In this document: one piece after another, positions 44,901 through 51,245 of the stretch | How the letters are laid out: every line of letters starts with the position of its first letter | Numbering within the stretch: position 1 is the stretch's first letter | Assembly: GCA_045643885.1 (NCBI GenBank) | Contig: JAZRFY010000003.1 | Location: forward strand, 36,138-100,137 | Direction of reading: 5' to 3' | From: RGIG4608 sp045643885 | Lineage (GTDB): Bacteria > Bacillota > Clostridia > Oscillospirales > CAG-272 | DNA: 64,000 nt | Made by a program: the position numbers and the translations under genes | The notes under the pieces: model-generated | Seen by the model: only the letters and a program-made list of their open reading frames with translations | Database searches by the model: none | Told to the model about the DNA's origin: nothing

Positions 44901-45373
44901 TTAAACCTCAAAAGGCTAACCGCGCAAAGTCTAATAAGACCAAAGTCAGATATCAAAGTTATTCGACACCAAAGATTAGTTTTAATTCCTACGCGATAGT
45001 TGAATTGTTTGGATGGCTTGGGATTCTTGTAATTGGATTCTTTGCTATAAACGGCGCTTACTACTGTGCCTTTGAATTGTTTGTAGAGAGTGTTTTTCTT
45101 TGGTTCTTGATAGTTACAGTTCCGTTGTTTATGAATTTAATGATTGCCTTGGGACTGGCAAGAACCAGGATTCTTGCTAAAATTCTGGCAGTGGTTATAT
45201 GGATGGTGCAAAATCTCATTAATATCAATGCTCTTTACTTGTGGTATATAGATGGAATCTTTTACTATGAAGACATAGTAGCATTTGAAGACGTAGTAGC
45301 ATTTTTCTGGTTTGGAATTGTTAGTTTAATTGTTAACACTTTGGTGTGTATTTACTTTAGTCGGAAAACCTAA
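38990..45373 (+). CDS. Giant TPR protein with TIR-like segment and C-terminal membrane anchor
   Basis: A 2127-residue protein, the last gene of the operon. Residues 1-50 are acidic. About 186-310 form an alpha/beta segment (AVVIYDKQFSVEADLLCSHL, NASSIVLFCDD, KSVLYITGD) that recalls TIR or a related Rossmann-like fold, but the usual catalytic Glu after the third strand is not evident. From about 480 to 1960 there are dozens of Sel1/TPR helices (YxLAEEKFNEGIELFKQNK, KIADYYFNNGRFEDGLAL). A longer unit of 154-156 residues is tandemly repeated four times (about 835-1300). About 2000-2127 hold four membrane spans. Likely a membrane-anchored scaffold or sensor for the upstream proteins. Confidence 0.8.
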   Translation: MNDVLREPQMLFADIDQDDTEYDELESIDDVSNEYEEDDVSVDSSNEIEYVELKQSVTNAIQTSKTNREDKHEFYSEMLEKAHARLVEANYQSIGLYFDVLLEKLLCELKLISRTSVKEGSLFHLFDYPYDSFAEIAQKCSSYKAIKNMQSQLSEYDDFPRDFDFVSTILDEVEEYYIAQEEISDTKAVVIYDKQFSVEADLLCSHLTQADCVYNSFDISKNTTYSDTKLLSELHNASSIVLFCDDVKNVKNTFRAKQINHIIESDKACKKSVLYITGDLTSGEKNVISLKSENWQEAAVKSISKQIKNAVPKDEFARVLAEASYFDKKLKNYKIISSIPQEKIRNHWNSLDKLEELEKVYGKSRDNEIKNVLTYYPKSEFGKRLDELNSNGQNINQIISDIQSLDRIIRDSIRRGEHEGVAKSDYEFNVNQLLREIDHLKTKYDIPVEYDKYYYHGIVHNKCKVQLTDEKSIEQFIKRHGNEYEKKRKYQLAEEKFNEGIELFKQNKFRESKEKYIEAANLGHYEAHFKLGNIENKTGNKQAALYHYKQAAENGHNKACIELGKHCCTLANQDVENKDKYIAEALEWYKRAISLSKQKPFDACIWLANYYMRERDYEKARNYYETALMDKKSKTKIYDNLIHKTERFAFIVPYRMLALGEYSLALKWLDIDEQELREYWENTEHKNIDQLQLEANIKEARELVEKCNAKILEESLKKHVEDSKKDPDSYKPENILKGLDNMPNYEKHILTMAEFCFNNGMLEEYAVLCENHLENNFDFEIVKKLVEYYLSKNNVSDAVGHIQNAKEYFSNDESKVHIMLDHCFAACPDTLQHIFWSEAFEKFIADKDLAESDIEYCEKCCVKALSITTQEKIADYYFNNGRFEDGMALYVLIYDYTKDSAWVRKIADAYWQNNNKSLAIEWYKKTVDEDGEDLSAVSRLILYYLNQGDKENAATYIQKYSNYFVNDMDKVCFMLAYCFDNSQSSQQHSFWSKAFERFIAGKELSSDDIEYCEKCHIESFALQTQEKIADYYFNNGRFEDGLALCTRIYNFNKSISLAKRIADEYWKNDEKALAVEWYEKYSEILSNQAIISRLVDYFLNTQVNSVKAVKWINAGQTYFVGDEKIVTYMLDYYKSRHYESSPNHIFWSKAFERFIAGKELSSDDIKYCEKCHIESFALQTQEKIADYYFNNGRFEDGLALCTRIYNFNKSISLAKRVADEYWKNDEKALAIEWYEKSLGEVIEHVVASKLVDYYLSNGDKDKAATYIQSSSKHYANDEDKVRLMLAYCYDNRPGSEQHYFWSGAFKKFIENKELTLSDAEYCEKCHTMATPYRVLRKLGDIWYKNSNPQMACKYYLKHATYQKQYQFAKEQGDAFWKDGYKEEAVLLYEFYAQNVSRTTVVPKILGDYYRDVDPSKAKTWYGIVLKNTKSESPRYDEFVLTMIELCEKTDDKAQAAALCLQAGNKLYKNGQIDAAIVQFEKCSAYGSYSSVEQILGDYYYGKNDLDRAYMHYKKIYDISPGQCSEKNLIKIRDLSQTLLDKTSDDAKKKEYLTDIMEYTKLIAEKLYYQDDVSAAGKEYLKYKNPNFTAENYRHIIKYYMKQDKLNEAYDVYQKYLSNKMDDDIVCYIGDAYLKKKAKDLAIKCYEDYCNCKKNQTSQLYIDKLKSLIELYGAGNVQKCQNAYKNIGDAYYKNGNHEEALKAYELAGCEITKPLDIETLAKYYYRNQNYAKAADWYKKIANKNLEFFSIIGKCYDNLSNNYREDAILWYEKFLIVSFNADVAKRFVELCKADKNDEKILYTVEKSRAKEEFSSIDQNVWIDLGDRFYKKGLFIEAARAYQLIKYPTNNIIFKIASCYYRGGNYQETQNILKAHLNTKMLHYGNVFIPEEYLKVVYPTKPIYVVIDNALVEIEPNMIKYVVPKGKSNTASIIHLKDSAPKELPEKIKVIMDPHAERTILYRLEQIFFRPKKIKPQKANRAKSNKTKVRYQSYSTPKISFNSYAIVELFGWLGILVIGFFAINGAYYCAFELFVESVFLWFLIVTVPLFMNLMIALGLARTRILAKILAVVIWMVQNLININALYLWYIDGIFYYEDIVAFEDVVAFFWFGIVSLIVNTLVCIYFSRKT
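41490..42960 (+). repeat. Intragenic tandem repeats of about 155 codons
   Basis: The words HxFWSxAFxxFI and DxEYCEKC begin at 41490, 41955, 42423 and 42885, giving periods of 465, 468 and 462 bases. Copies two and three are almost identical in DNA over about 270 bases (41957-42230 against 42425-42698), which shows recent expansion or conversion. Confidence 0.85.
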
Positions 45374-45408
45374 AGATTAAAGGCGACGTCAATAAGCAAA
45401 AACTTTAA

Positions 45409-45437
45409 AAGGAGCGCTTCGGCGCTCCTTTCTTTTT
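45409..45437 (+). terminator. Terminator of the five-gene operon
   Basis: AAGGAGCGC (45409-45417) pairs with GCGCTCCTT (45422-45430) over a TTCG loop, followed by TCTTTTTG. Confidence 0.9.
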
Positions 45438-45510
45438 GTCTAAAATCCTCATTCTATCACACCGCTTTATGTCAAGAAATATGCCTACCCCCATATATGG
45501 AATTGGTATA

Positions 45511-45612
45511 TTGACTTACCATAATTATCCTAATATAATGATAATAGGGTATAATACCCTAATACGAACGCCAAGAGCGTCTTACTGAAAGGTAGGGCGC
45601 TCTTTTGTTTTT
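45511..45612 (+). ncRNA. Candidate small RNA with own promoter and terminator
   Basis: TTGACT (45511-45516), 17 bases and TATAAT (45534-45539) make a strong promoter. Transcription would begin near 45546 in the palindrome AGGGTAT-A-ATACCCT (45546-45560). AAGAGCG (45573-45579) pairs with CGCTCTT (45598-45604), followed by TTGTTTTT as a terminator. No reading frame of any length fits the 60-70 base transcript. It may be a small RNA or the control site of a lost gene. The rest of 45438-45660 shows nothing else. Confidence 0.4.
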
Positions 45613-45654
45613 CTCTCATAAAAGTGGGGGGATTTCGAGAAAAGGGAGGTGCTC

Positions 45655-45690
45655 TCACAGACAAAAAAGCACGCGCCCTAAGGCGCGTGC
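45655..45690 (-). terminator. Terminator of the giant lipoprotein gene
   Basis: GCACGCGCC (45669-45677) pairs with GGCGCGTGC (45682-45690). On the minus strand six T residues follow. Confidence 0.9.
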
Positions 45691-45722
45691 CAAAATTAAA
45701 TCAAATTGATTAACTGATTATA

Positions 45723-48700
45723 TTAGTTAATTGTGATGGAGTCCATACGAACCTGAGCTGTAAGCTTAGCGATTGTAAAGCTCTCAACAGGAGAATCAAA
45801 TGTTACTGTTACCTTATCGCTACTTACTGTTACTGTAGCACCGGATACTGTACCGATAGATGTCTTAAGAGTTGTTGCATAAGCAGAAGAGTTGCAGTCA
45901 AATACAATCTTAGAAATGCCTGCGCCCTCAACCACGATGTTTGAACCCGCATAGAAACGAACAGGGGCAGCATAGTCAGCAACAGCGTTTGTGCTGCTTG
46001 CCTTGTTATTTGTAAGTGTTACACCGTTCTGTGACCATACCTGAGCGGTTGTTGAAAAACTTGTTCTGTTGTTCTTGTCAGCGAAAGAAAGAGTTGCATT
46101 TGAAAGAGCAGCTGGGCCTTCTACCTTACCACAAACTGTGCATTCACCATCTTCGTAAGTGTGATTACCGGTTGCTGCGATTGTCTCTGCGCTTATAGTT
46201 TCTCCACAATTATCGCAAGTAACTGTTACAGAACCTGCTTCTACACAAGTTGCGTCAACTGTATTTGTGGTTGTGTTGGTGTGTTCGCAAACGGGTGTTT
46301 CAGTATTATCACCGGATGTGCTACCAGTACATACATAGAATGTAAGAGTTTGGTTCTTAATATTATCGGTTGTAGAGGTCGTATAACAACGAACGTCTTG
46401 AGCATTATATATGCCAAGGTAACGACTTGTGCCTGTATGCTTGAGATAACCAGAAGTTGAATCGATTATAAATGTCTTGTTTGCGTTTGTACCTACACGA
46501 ACACCATTATTTGTAGATGTGCAGTAGAGCCATGTGTCTGTTGTTCCATTGGGATGAATTGTCAAATTTCCATTAATGTAATCGATATTCCACAGGATAT
46601 TGTCAGCAATATCTCCAGTTAATTGGTTACCGCTAACAGTAACTTTTACTGCTGCTGGGGCACTTCCCGTACCGTTATCATTTGTTATAGCATATGTATT
46701 TCCATCGCTCTTTGTCCAAACGATAACAACAACGTCAGTTTCCTTAATGTCAGCAAGCTCCGTCTCTATCCAACTTTTTTCGGCAGGTGTTTCAGGATCT
46801 GTAGTTGAACCACCAATTGTTTCACCACAATTGTCGCAAACGCCGTTTTCGGTTGTGTGACCGAGCGCTTCAACAAGTGTTGTTTCACAAGTTGTACAAG
46901 TCTGAGGTGTTGTACATGTTGCCTCCTCACCGGGAGTATGTCCAAGAGCAGGCTTGAGCTTTTCGCCACAAGCTGTACAAGTCTGAGGTGTTGTGCATGT
47001 TGCTTCCTCACCGGGAGTATGTTCAAGAGCAGGCTTGATTTCTTCGCCACAAGTTGTACAAGTCTGAGCTGTTGTACATGTTGCGTCCTCGCCGGGAGTA
47101 TGTCCTGTTGCAGGAGCACCTGTGATTGTATCTATAATCTGGTTACAAGAATTACATACTGTATTTATATATCCGGATTCTGTACATGTAGGATCAACTG
47201 TTTGTACTGTTGTGCCACCGTTATGTGCACATTCATAGTATGTAATTGACATTTCCAAAATTCTAAACTGAGCATCAGATTCATTGGTGACGGTTACTGA
47301 ATAAGCATTAATTTTGGTAAGAGTTGTGATATTATCAGAAGTCGTTATTTCACCGGATGTGAAGGCTGCATTATCAATAGCATAACCGTCAAGTGCTTTG
47401 AATGTGATTTCAAAGATAACTGTGTCTTCGGGAGCGTTGATTGTTAATGTATTGCCTACATATACACGAATTGTGCCGTCACTATCGTAATATGCAGGAA
47501 CTGAGTTAGTGTGTGTTCCCTTAGAAGCATCAAAGTCGATGTTGTTGAGTGTTAATCCGTCAACCTTCGTAGCATTGCTGATATTATGCTCAGCAAAAAC
47601 AATAGTTACTGTATTTCTGATGCTGTCATTACAGCTACAAATACCATTGACATATATATGTCCAAGAGCATCAACCTGATTATCTACATAAGAATCACCG
47701 CAAGAGCATGTGTGAGTTGTGTAACCTTCTGTTGTACACGTAGGCTCTGTTACAGAGGGAATATATTCATGCTCAGCCACTGTATAAACGTTGCCGTTCT
47801 TTATTGAGTGGTGGTTTTTGTCAAGCATATTGGCAAACTGTGCGCCGTCGGTCGTATGGTCAGCGGGGTTGAAGTTTACATATTCACCACCACAAACGAT
47901 GATTGAACCGAAGTTTTCGTCTGTTCTTGTTTCATCGATGTCGAGAGTATAGTATCTTCCGTCGGCAAAATAAACTTCTGTTGCTTCATAATGACCGCCG
48001 TTGATTGTGATCTGTGCGCCTGTTGTTGCATAGATCGTTGAGCAACCGTGAGAGATGAAGGTACCGTTTTCGATAGTTACAATAGCACCGTCGATTGCAG
48101 AGAGTGCCTGCATGTAATCACCCTTACCGGATGCGATGACCGTACCGTTGCCTATGATCGTTACGTTGGAGTTGCCCGAGATGAGGATCGCTTCAACCTT
48201 TTCTCCTTCAAAGGCTGCATCAATCGTTTTACCTGCAAGGTCGATAGTTACGTTTGTATTGTTGATGGTAATAGCTTCGGTAAGCACGATATCATCAATG
48301 AGAGTTACTGTGCCACCGTTAGCATTGTTGATAGCTTCCTGAAGAGAGGTGTATTGTACTCCACCAACCTCAGCTACGGGAGTTTTTTCAGTTACGACGT
48401 CATAGGTCTGGTTTTCTTCCAAATCTGCAAGGATGAAATCGTCACTTTCGTTTCCACCGTTGGCAACGATCTTGAATCCGTATGCCTGAGCAGGGAGCTT
48501 GATCTTATAAACGCCTTCGGAATCAGTTTTCATGCTTGCCATATCGATGCCGTCGATGGTTGTTGTCCACGTATCGTCACCGTTTGCAAACCAATACTGA
48601 AGCTTGAGGTTTTCCCAGCTCTGGTTGTTATTGATATAGATCGTTTTGAAGGACTTGCTATTGGTGATTACACCATTATGCTCGGCAGTACCGTAAACAC

Positions 48701-50507
48701 CCTGGCCACCACCGTAGAGCTGGTTGAAGGGAATCTCGGCAAAGTCTGTCTTATTTGCTTCTGCAAGTTCGATGGTGTTGATTGCCACGCCACCAACTAC
48801 GGGATTGCCGTATCTTACGTTACTGAATGCGCCGTTATAGGAGCTTGCCTGTGCTCTTACCCAAGGGTAATTGCTTTGCCAGGAGCTATCCTGGTTTGTG
48901 AACTGATAATATGTGTAGTTTGTCCATTCTCCGTAGTATACGTTAACGTTTACACAAGTCAAAAAGTCTGCAGAGGCATTTGTTGCCTGCTTGGGGCTGT
49001 TTTGTCCTGTATAACCTACGAGCATACCGCAACGACGGTAAGCGTACCACTGATATGCAGCAGTTACGTCGGAGAATACGTCAAGCTCGGCTGCAACGGT
49101 TACGTTTTCCATCAAAACCTTTGCAGAGCCGTATTTGCCACCGATAACGCCACCGTTACCTGTGTCGAAGTCACCCCACATGGAGCAAAGCTTAACTGTG
49201 GAGTCAACGAGGATGTTTCTGAATGTGTGTGAATACTCAGCTGTAACATTATCGCTTTCGATAACGTAGATGTCACCAACGATACCACCGTTACGCATCT
49301 GGTAGTTGCCGATCGTAACGTTGGAAACTGTGATGTTTTCAAAAGTACATTTACCTTGTGCGCAACCAACAACTGCACCGATGGAGGTTGTTTCAACTAC
49401 CATTTCACCGCCGTTGATCGTAAGGTTTCTGATTGTTGCGTTGTGGATGGAAGAGAACAAGCCTGCGCCCTTGCTTGTGCAAGTGTGAGCATCAGTCGCG
49501 TCAAGCTCCCAGCCGTTTACGTAAATGTTGTAGATGGTGTAGTTACCACCGTCAAAAGTACCCTTGAAGGGGTTGCCACCGTTATAAGCCCAACCTCCAC
49601 CGATGGGGTTGAAGAGCTTATTGTTGAGGTCGATATCGGTAGTAAGAGTTACTGTTTTGCCCTCGAAGGTCGTGCCCTTGTCAACGAGGTCTCTGAAGCC
49701 AAGGAACTCAGCAACGTTATCAAGTGTGAATTCTGTTGCATTTTCGTCGTACCAGGAGATATCAGCAACAGTTTCGTCAGTCCATTTGCTGGGAGTTGAC
49801 TTTACCATGGAGAAAACGGAGAAGGATGCAACATAGATCGTTACGTTACCTGTTTCCGCATCATAAACGTACTGGTTGTGGATCGCAAAATCGTTATAGC
49901 TATTAACTCTTGTCATGAGAACGGGTGTGCCGTCTTCGATGTGGTAGAGCTTAAGCTCGGTATTTGCAAGACCTGAGGGGAGGACTGCGCCAAGCATTAC
50001 TGTCATGGGAACTGTGTTGTCAAGCGCTACGCCTGAAACGTGGATGTCCAAGCTTGAAAGAGAATCGCTAAAGGATTCGTCTTCAACCTTCTTTACGGAC
50101 AATTCAAGAGAGGAAGCTCCCATTTCGACCTTAACGTCTGCAGGGATGATCGCTGCAACCTCGTTTGTGTTGCCGATAAGAATGCTATTTGCGAGTGATC
50201 CGTAAATGAGGTCGTCATTTTCAAGAGTTGTTGAACCCGCATAAATCTGATTGGGGTCTATAGGATCGGGAACAGGATCCTTATTTGCACTATCACCGGT
50301 AGTTGTTGTAGTTGTGGTAGTAGTGCTGCTTTCGGGCTTTGTGGTTGTTCCACCCGTGGTAGTAGTGGTAGTTGCTCCTCCTACTGTAGTAGTGCCAATG
50401 CCGTTATTGAGCTCGGGCATTGAGAAGCACGAAGCCAATACGCCGACTGCCATCATTAAGCAGAGGACGAGCACTAACACTTTTGTGAAAAGAGAGTTGT
50501 TAGTCAT
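45723..50507 (-). CDS. Giant multidomain surface lipoprotein
   Basis: A 1594-residue protein. I place the start at 50507, where AAAGGAAA precedes and the signal peptide MTNNSLFTKVLVLVLCLMMA begins; the longer frame to 50591 adds 28 unlikely residues. The lipobox is VLASC. A Thr-rich wall-spanning linker follows. Then come an unassigned beta region, a GLUG-like part (TTDIDLNNKLFNPIGGGWAY), a right-handed beta-helix-like part (LQEAINNANGGTVTLIDD, with NVTI repeats) and CxCG modules. Three further modules of the type GHTPGEEATCTTPQTCTxC lie near residues 1150-1240. Several jelly-roll-like C-terminal parts end the protein. It probably binds glycans or host surfaces. No catalytic motif was recognised. 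Confidence 0.82.
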   Translation of the reverse strand: MTNNSLFTKVLVLVLCLMMAVGVLASCFSMPELNNGIGTTTVGGATTTTTTGGTTTKPESSTTTTTTTTTGDSANKDPVPDPIDPNQIYAGSTTLENDDLIYGSLANSILIGNTNEVAAIIPADVKVEMGASSLELSVKKVEDESFSDSLSSLDIHVSGVALDNTVPMTVMLGAVLPSGLANTELKLYHIEDGTPVLMTRVNSYNDFAIHNQYVYDAETGNVTIYVASFSVFSMVKSTPSKWTDETVADISWYDENATEFTLDNVAEFLGFRDLVDKGTTFEGKTVTLTTDIDLNNKLFNPIGGGWAYNGGNPFKGTFDGGNYTIYNIYVNGWELDATDAHTCTSKGAGLFSSIHNATIRNLTINGGEMVVETTSIGAVVGCAQGKCTFENITVSNVTIGNYQMRNGGIVGDIYVIESDNVTAEYSHTFRNILVDSTVKLCSMWGDFDTGNGGVIGGKYGSAKVLMENVTVAAELDVFSDVTAAYQWYAYRRCGMLVGYTGQNSPKQATNASADFLTCVNVNVYYGEWTNYTYYQFTNQDSSWQSNYPWVRAQASSYNGAFSNVRYGNPVVGGVAINTIELAEANKTDFAEIPFNQLYGGGQGVYGTAEHNGVITNSKSFKTIYINNNQSWENLKLQYWFANGDDTWTTTIDGIDMASMKTDSEGVYKIKLPAQAYGFKIVANGGNESDDFILADLEENQTYDVVTEKTPVAEVGGVQYTSLQEAINNANGGTVTLIDDIVLTEAITINNTNVTIDLAGKTIDAAFEGEKVEAILISGNSNVTIIGNGTVIASGKGDYMQALSAIDGAIVTIENGTFISHGCSTIYATTGAQITINGGHYEATEVYFADGRYYTLDIDETRTDENFGSIIVCGGEYVNFNPADHTTDGAQFANMLDKNHHSIKNGNVYTVAEHEYIPSVTEPTCTTEGYTTHTCSCGDSYVDNQVDALGHIYVNGICSCNDSIRNTVTIVFAEHNISNATKVDGLTLNNIDFDASKGTHTNSVPAYYDSDGTIRVYVGNTLTINAPEDTVIFEITFKALDGYAIDNAAFTSGEITTSDNITTLTKINAYSVTVTNESDAQFRILEMSITYYECAHNGGTTVQTVDPTCTESGYINTVCNSCNQIIDTITGAPATGHTPGEDATCTTAQTCTTCGEEIKPALEHTPGEEATCTTPQTCTACGEKLKPALGHTPGEEATCTTPQTCTTCETTLVEALGHTTENGVCDNCGETIGGSTTDPETPAEKSWIETELADIKETDVVVIVWTKSDGNTYAITNDNGTGSAPAAVKVTVSGNQLTGDIADNILWNIDYINGNLTIHPNGTTDTWLYCTSTNNGVRVGTNANKTFIIDSTSGYLKHTGTSRYLGIYNAQDVRCYTTSTTDNIKNQTLTFYVCTGSTSGDNTETPVCEHTNTTTNTVDATCVEAGSVTVTCDNCGETISAETIAATGNHTYEDGECTVCGKVEGPAALSNATLSFADKNNRTSFSTTAQVWSQNGVTLTNNKASSTNAVADYAAPVRFYAGSNIVVEGAGISKIVFDCNSSAYATTLKTSIGTVSGATVTVSSDKVTVTFDSPVESFTIAKLTAQVRMDSITIN

Positions 50508-50858
50508 AATATTTTCCTTTCTAAATCTTATGTGAACTTCAATTTTCGGTAACGAAAAGACACAAAATTTATGTCCTTTCGTTACCGCCACATATAAAAA
50601 TGCAGGGAAATATCATAACTATTCTATTATATATAAAGTATAGCATAAGGAAAAATATAAATCAAGGTGAAAAAGTAAAAAAATTAGCATTATTAATAAC
50701 TTTGTAAGAAATTTACATTTAGTTAACAATTTGAAGTCTTTTTGCTACAGCTTGCATAAGTGTGTTTACTTTAAAGGCGAAATAGCGAATTCTGTTGAAT
50801 ATGTCGTTTGTTCCGATGGTATTGTTCCGTTAGATAAAACGTATGATTAATTATATTA

Positions 50859-50887
50859 CCCCCGAAATTAAATTTCGGGGGTTAATT
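50859..50887 (+). terminator. Hairpin CCCCCGAAATT/AATTTCGGGGG
   Basis: A perfect stem (50859-50869 and 50871-50881) followed by TTAATTTTTT. An open frame without a start codon (about 50690-50850, ending TAA just before the hairpin) may be a gene remnant. Otherwise 50508-50858 shows no gene. Confidence 0.55.
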
Positions 50888-50899
50888 TTTTCAAATCTA

Positions 50900-50928
50900 T
50901 TGACAAATTATGCGTTTTTTGATATTAT
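50900..50928 (+). promoter_or_regulatory. alaS promoter
   Basis: TTGACA (50900-50905), 17 bases and TATTAT (50923-50928), just upstream of the T-box leader. Confidence 0.8.
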
Positions 50929-50939
50929 ATCTATGTATG

Positions 50940-51195
50940 AAAAACTTTGATAGGAATAAGTAATATTTTTCATGGCTTTCAGAGAGCCGTCGGTTGGTGC
51001 GAGACGGCAGGGTGGAAAATGTGAAGCTATCCTTGAGTTGCTTCCGAAAGGAAAGTCGGGTGCGCCCGTTAAAGCGTGGGGCTTTGATCTAAAGTCCGTA
51101 AGGCTGTTTTCGTGAGAAAGCAGTGAAATAAGGTGGTATCGCGAGCGCTCTCGTCCTTATGCTTTGCATTTGGTCGGTGGCGTTTATTTTTTTCT
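50940..51195 (+). promoter_or_regulatory. T-box riboswitch, alanine
   Basis: The leader between the promoter and alaS has the T-box layout. A long stem I holds GTGAAGCTATCC, whose GCT at 51026-51028 is a fitting alanine specifier codon. The conserved T-box AAGGTGGTATCGCG is at 51130-51143. TGGT in that box (51134-51137) can pair with the ACCA end of uncharged tRNA-Ala. CTCTCGTCCTT follows as the antiterminator partner, and a T-run at about 51187-51193 ends the terminator. Uncharged tRNA would switch alaS on. Confidence 0.88.
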
Positions 51196-51245
51196 ATATT
51201 TACATAGTTGAAATTTATTTTACATAACCGAAAGGAAAAAACAAA

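Noticed and set aside
48048..49232. 394-codon plus-strand frame opposite the giant lipoprotein
   Set aside because: Antisense shadow of the large minus-strand gene; no signal, domain or ribosome site.
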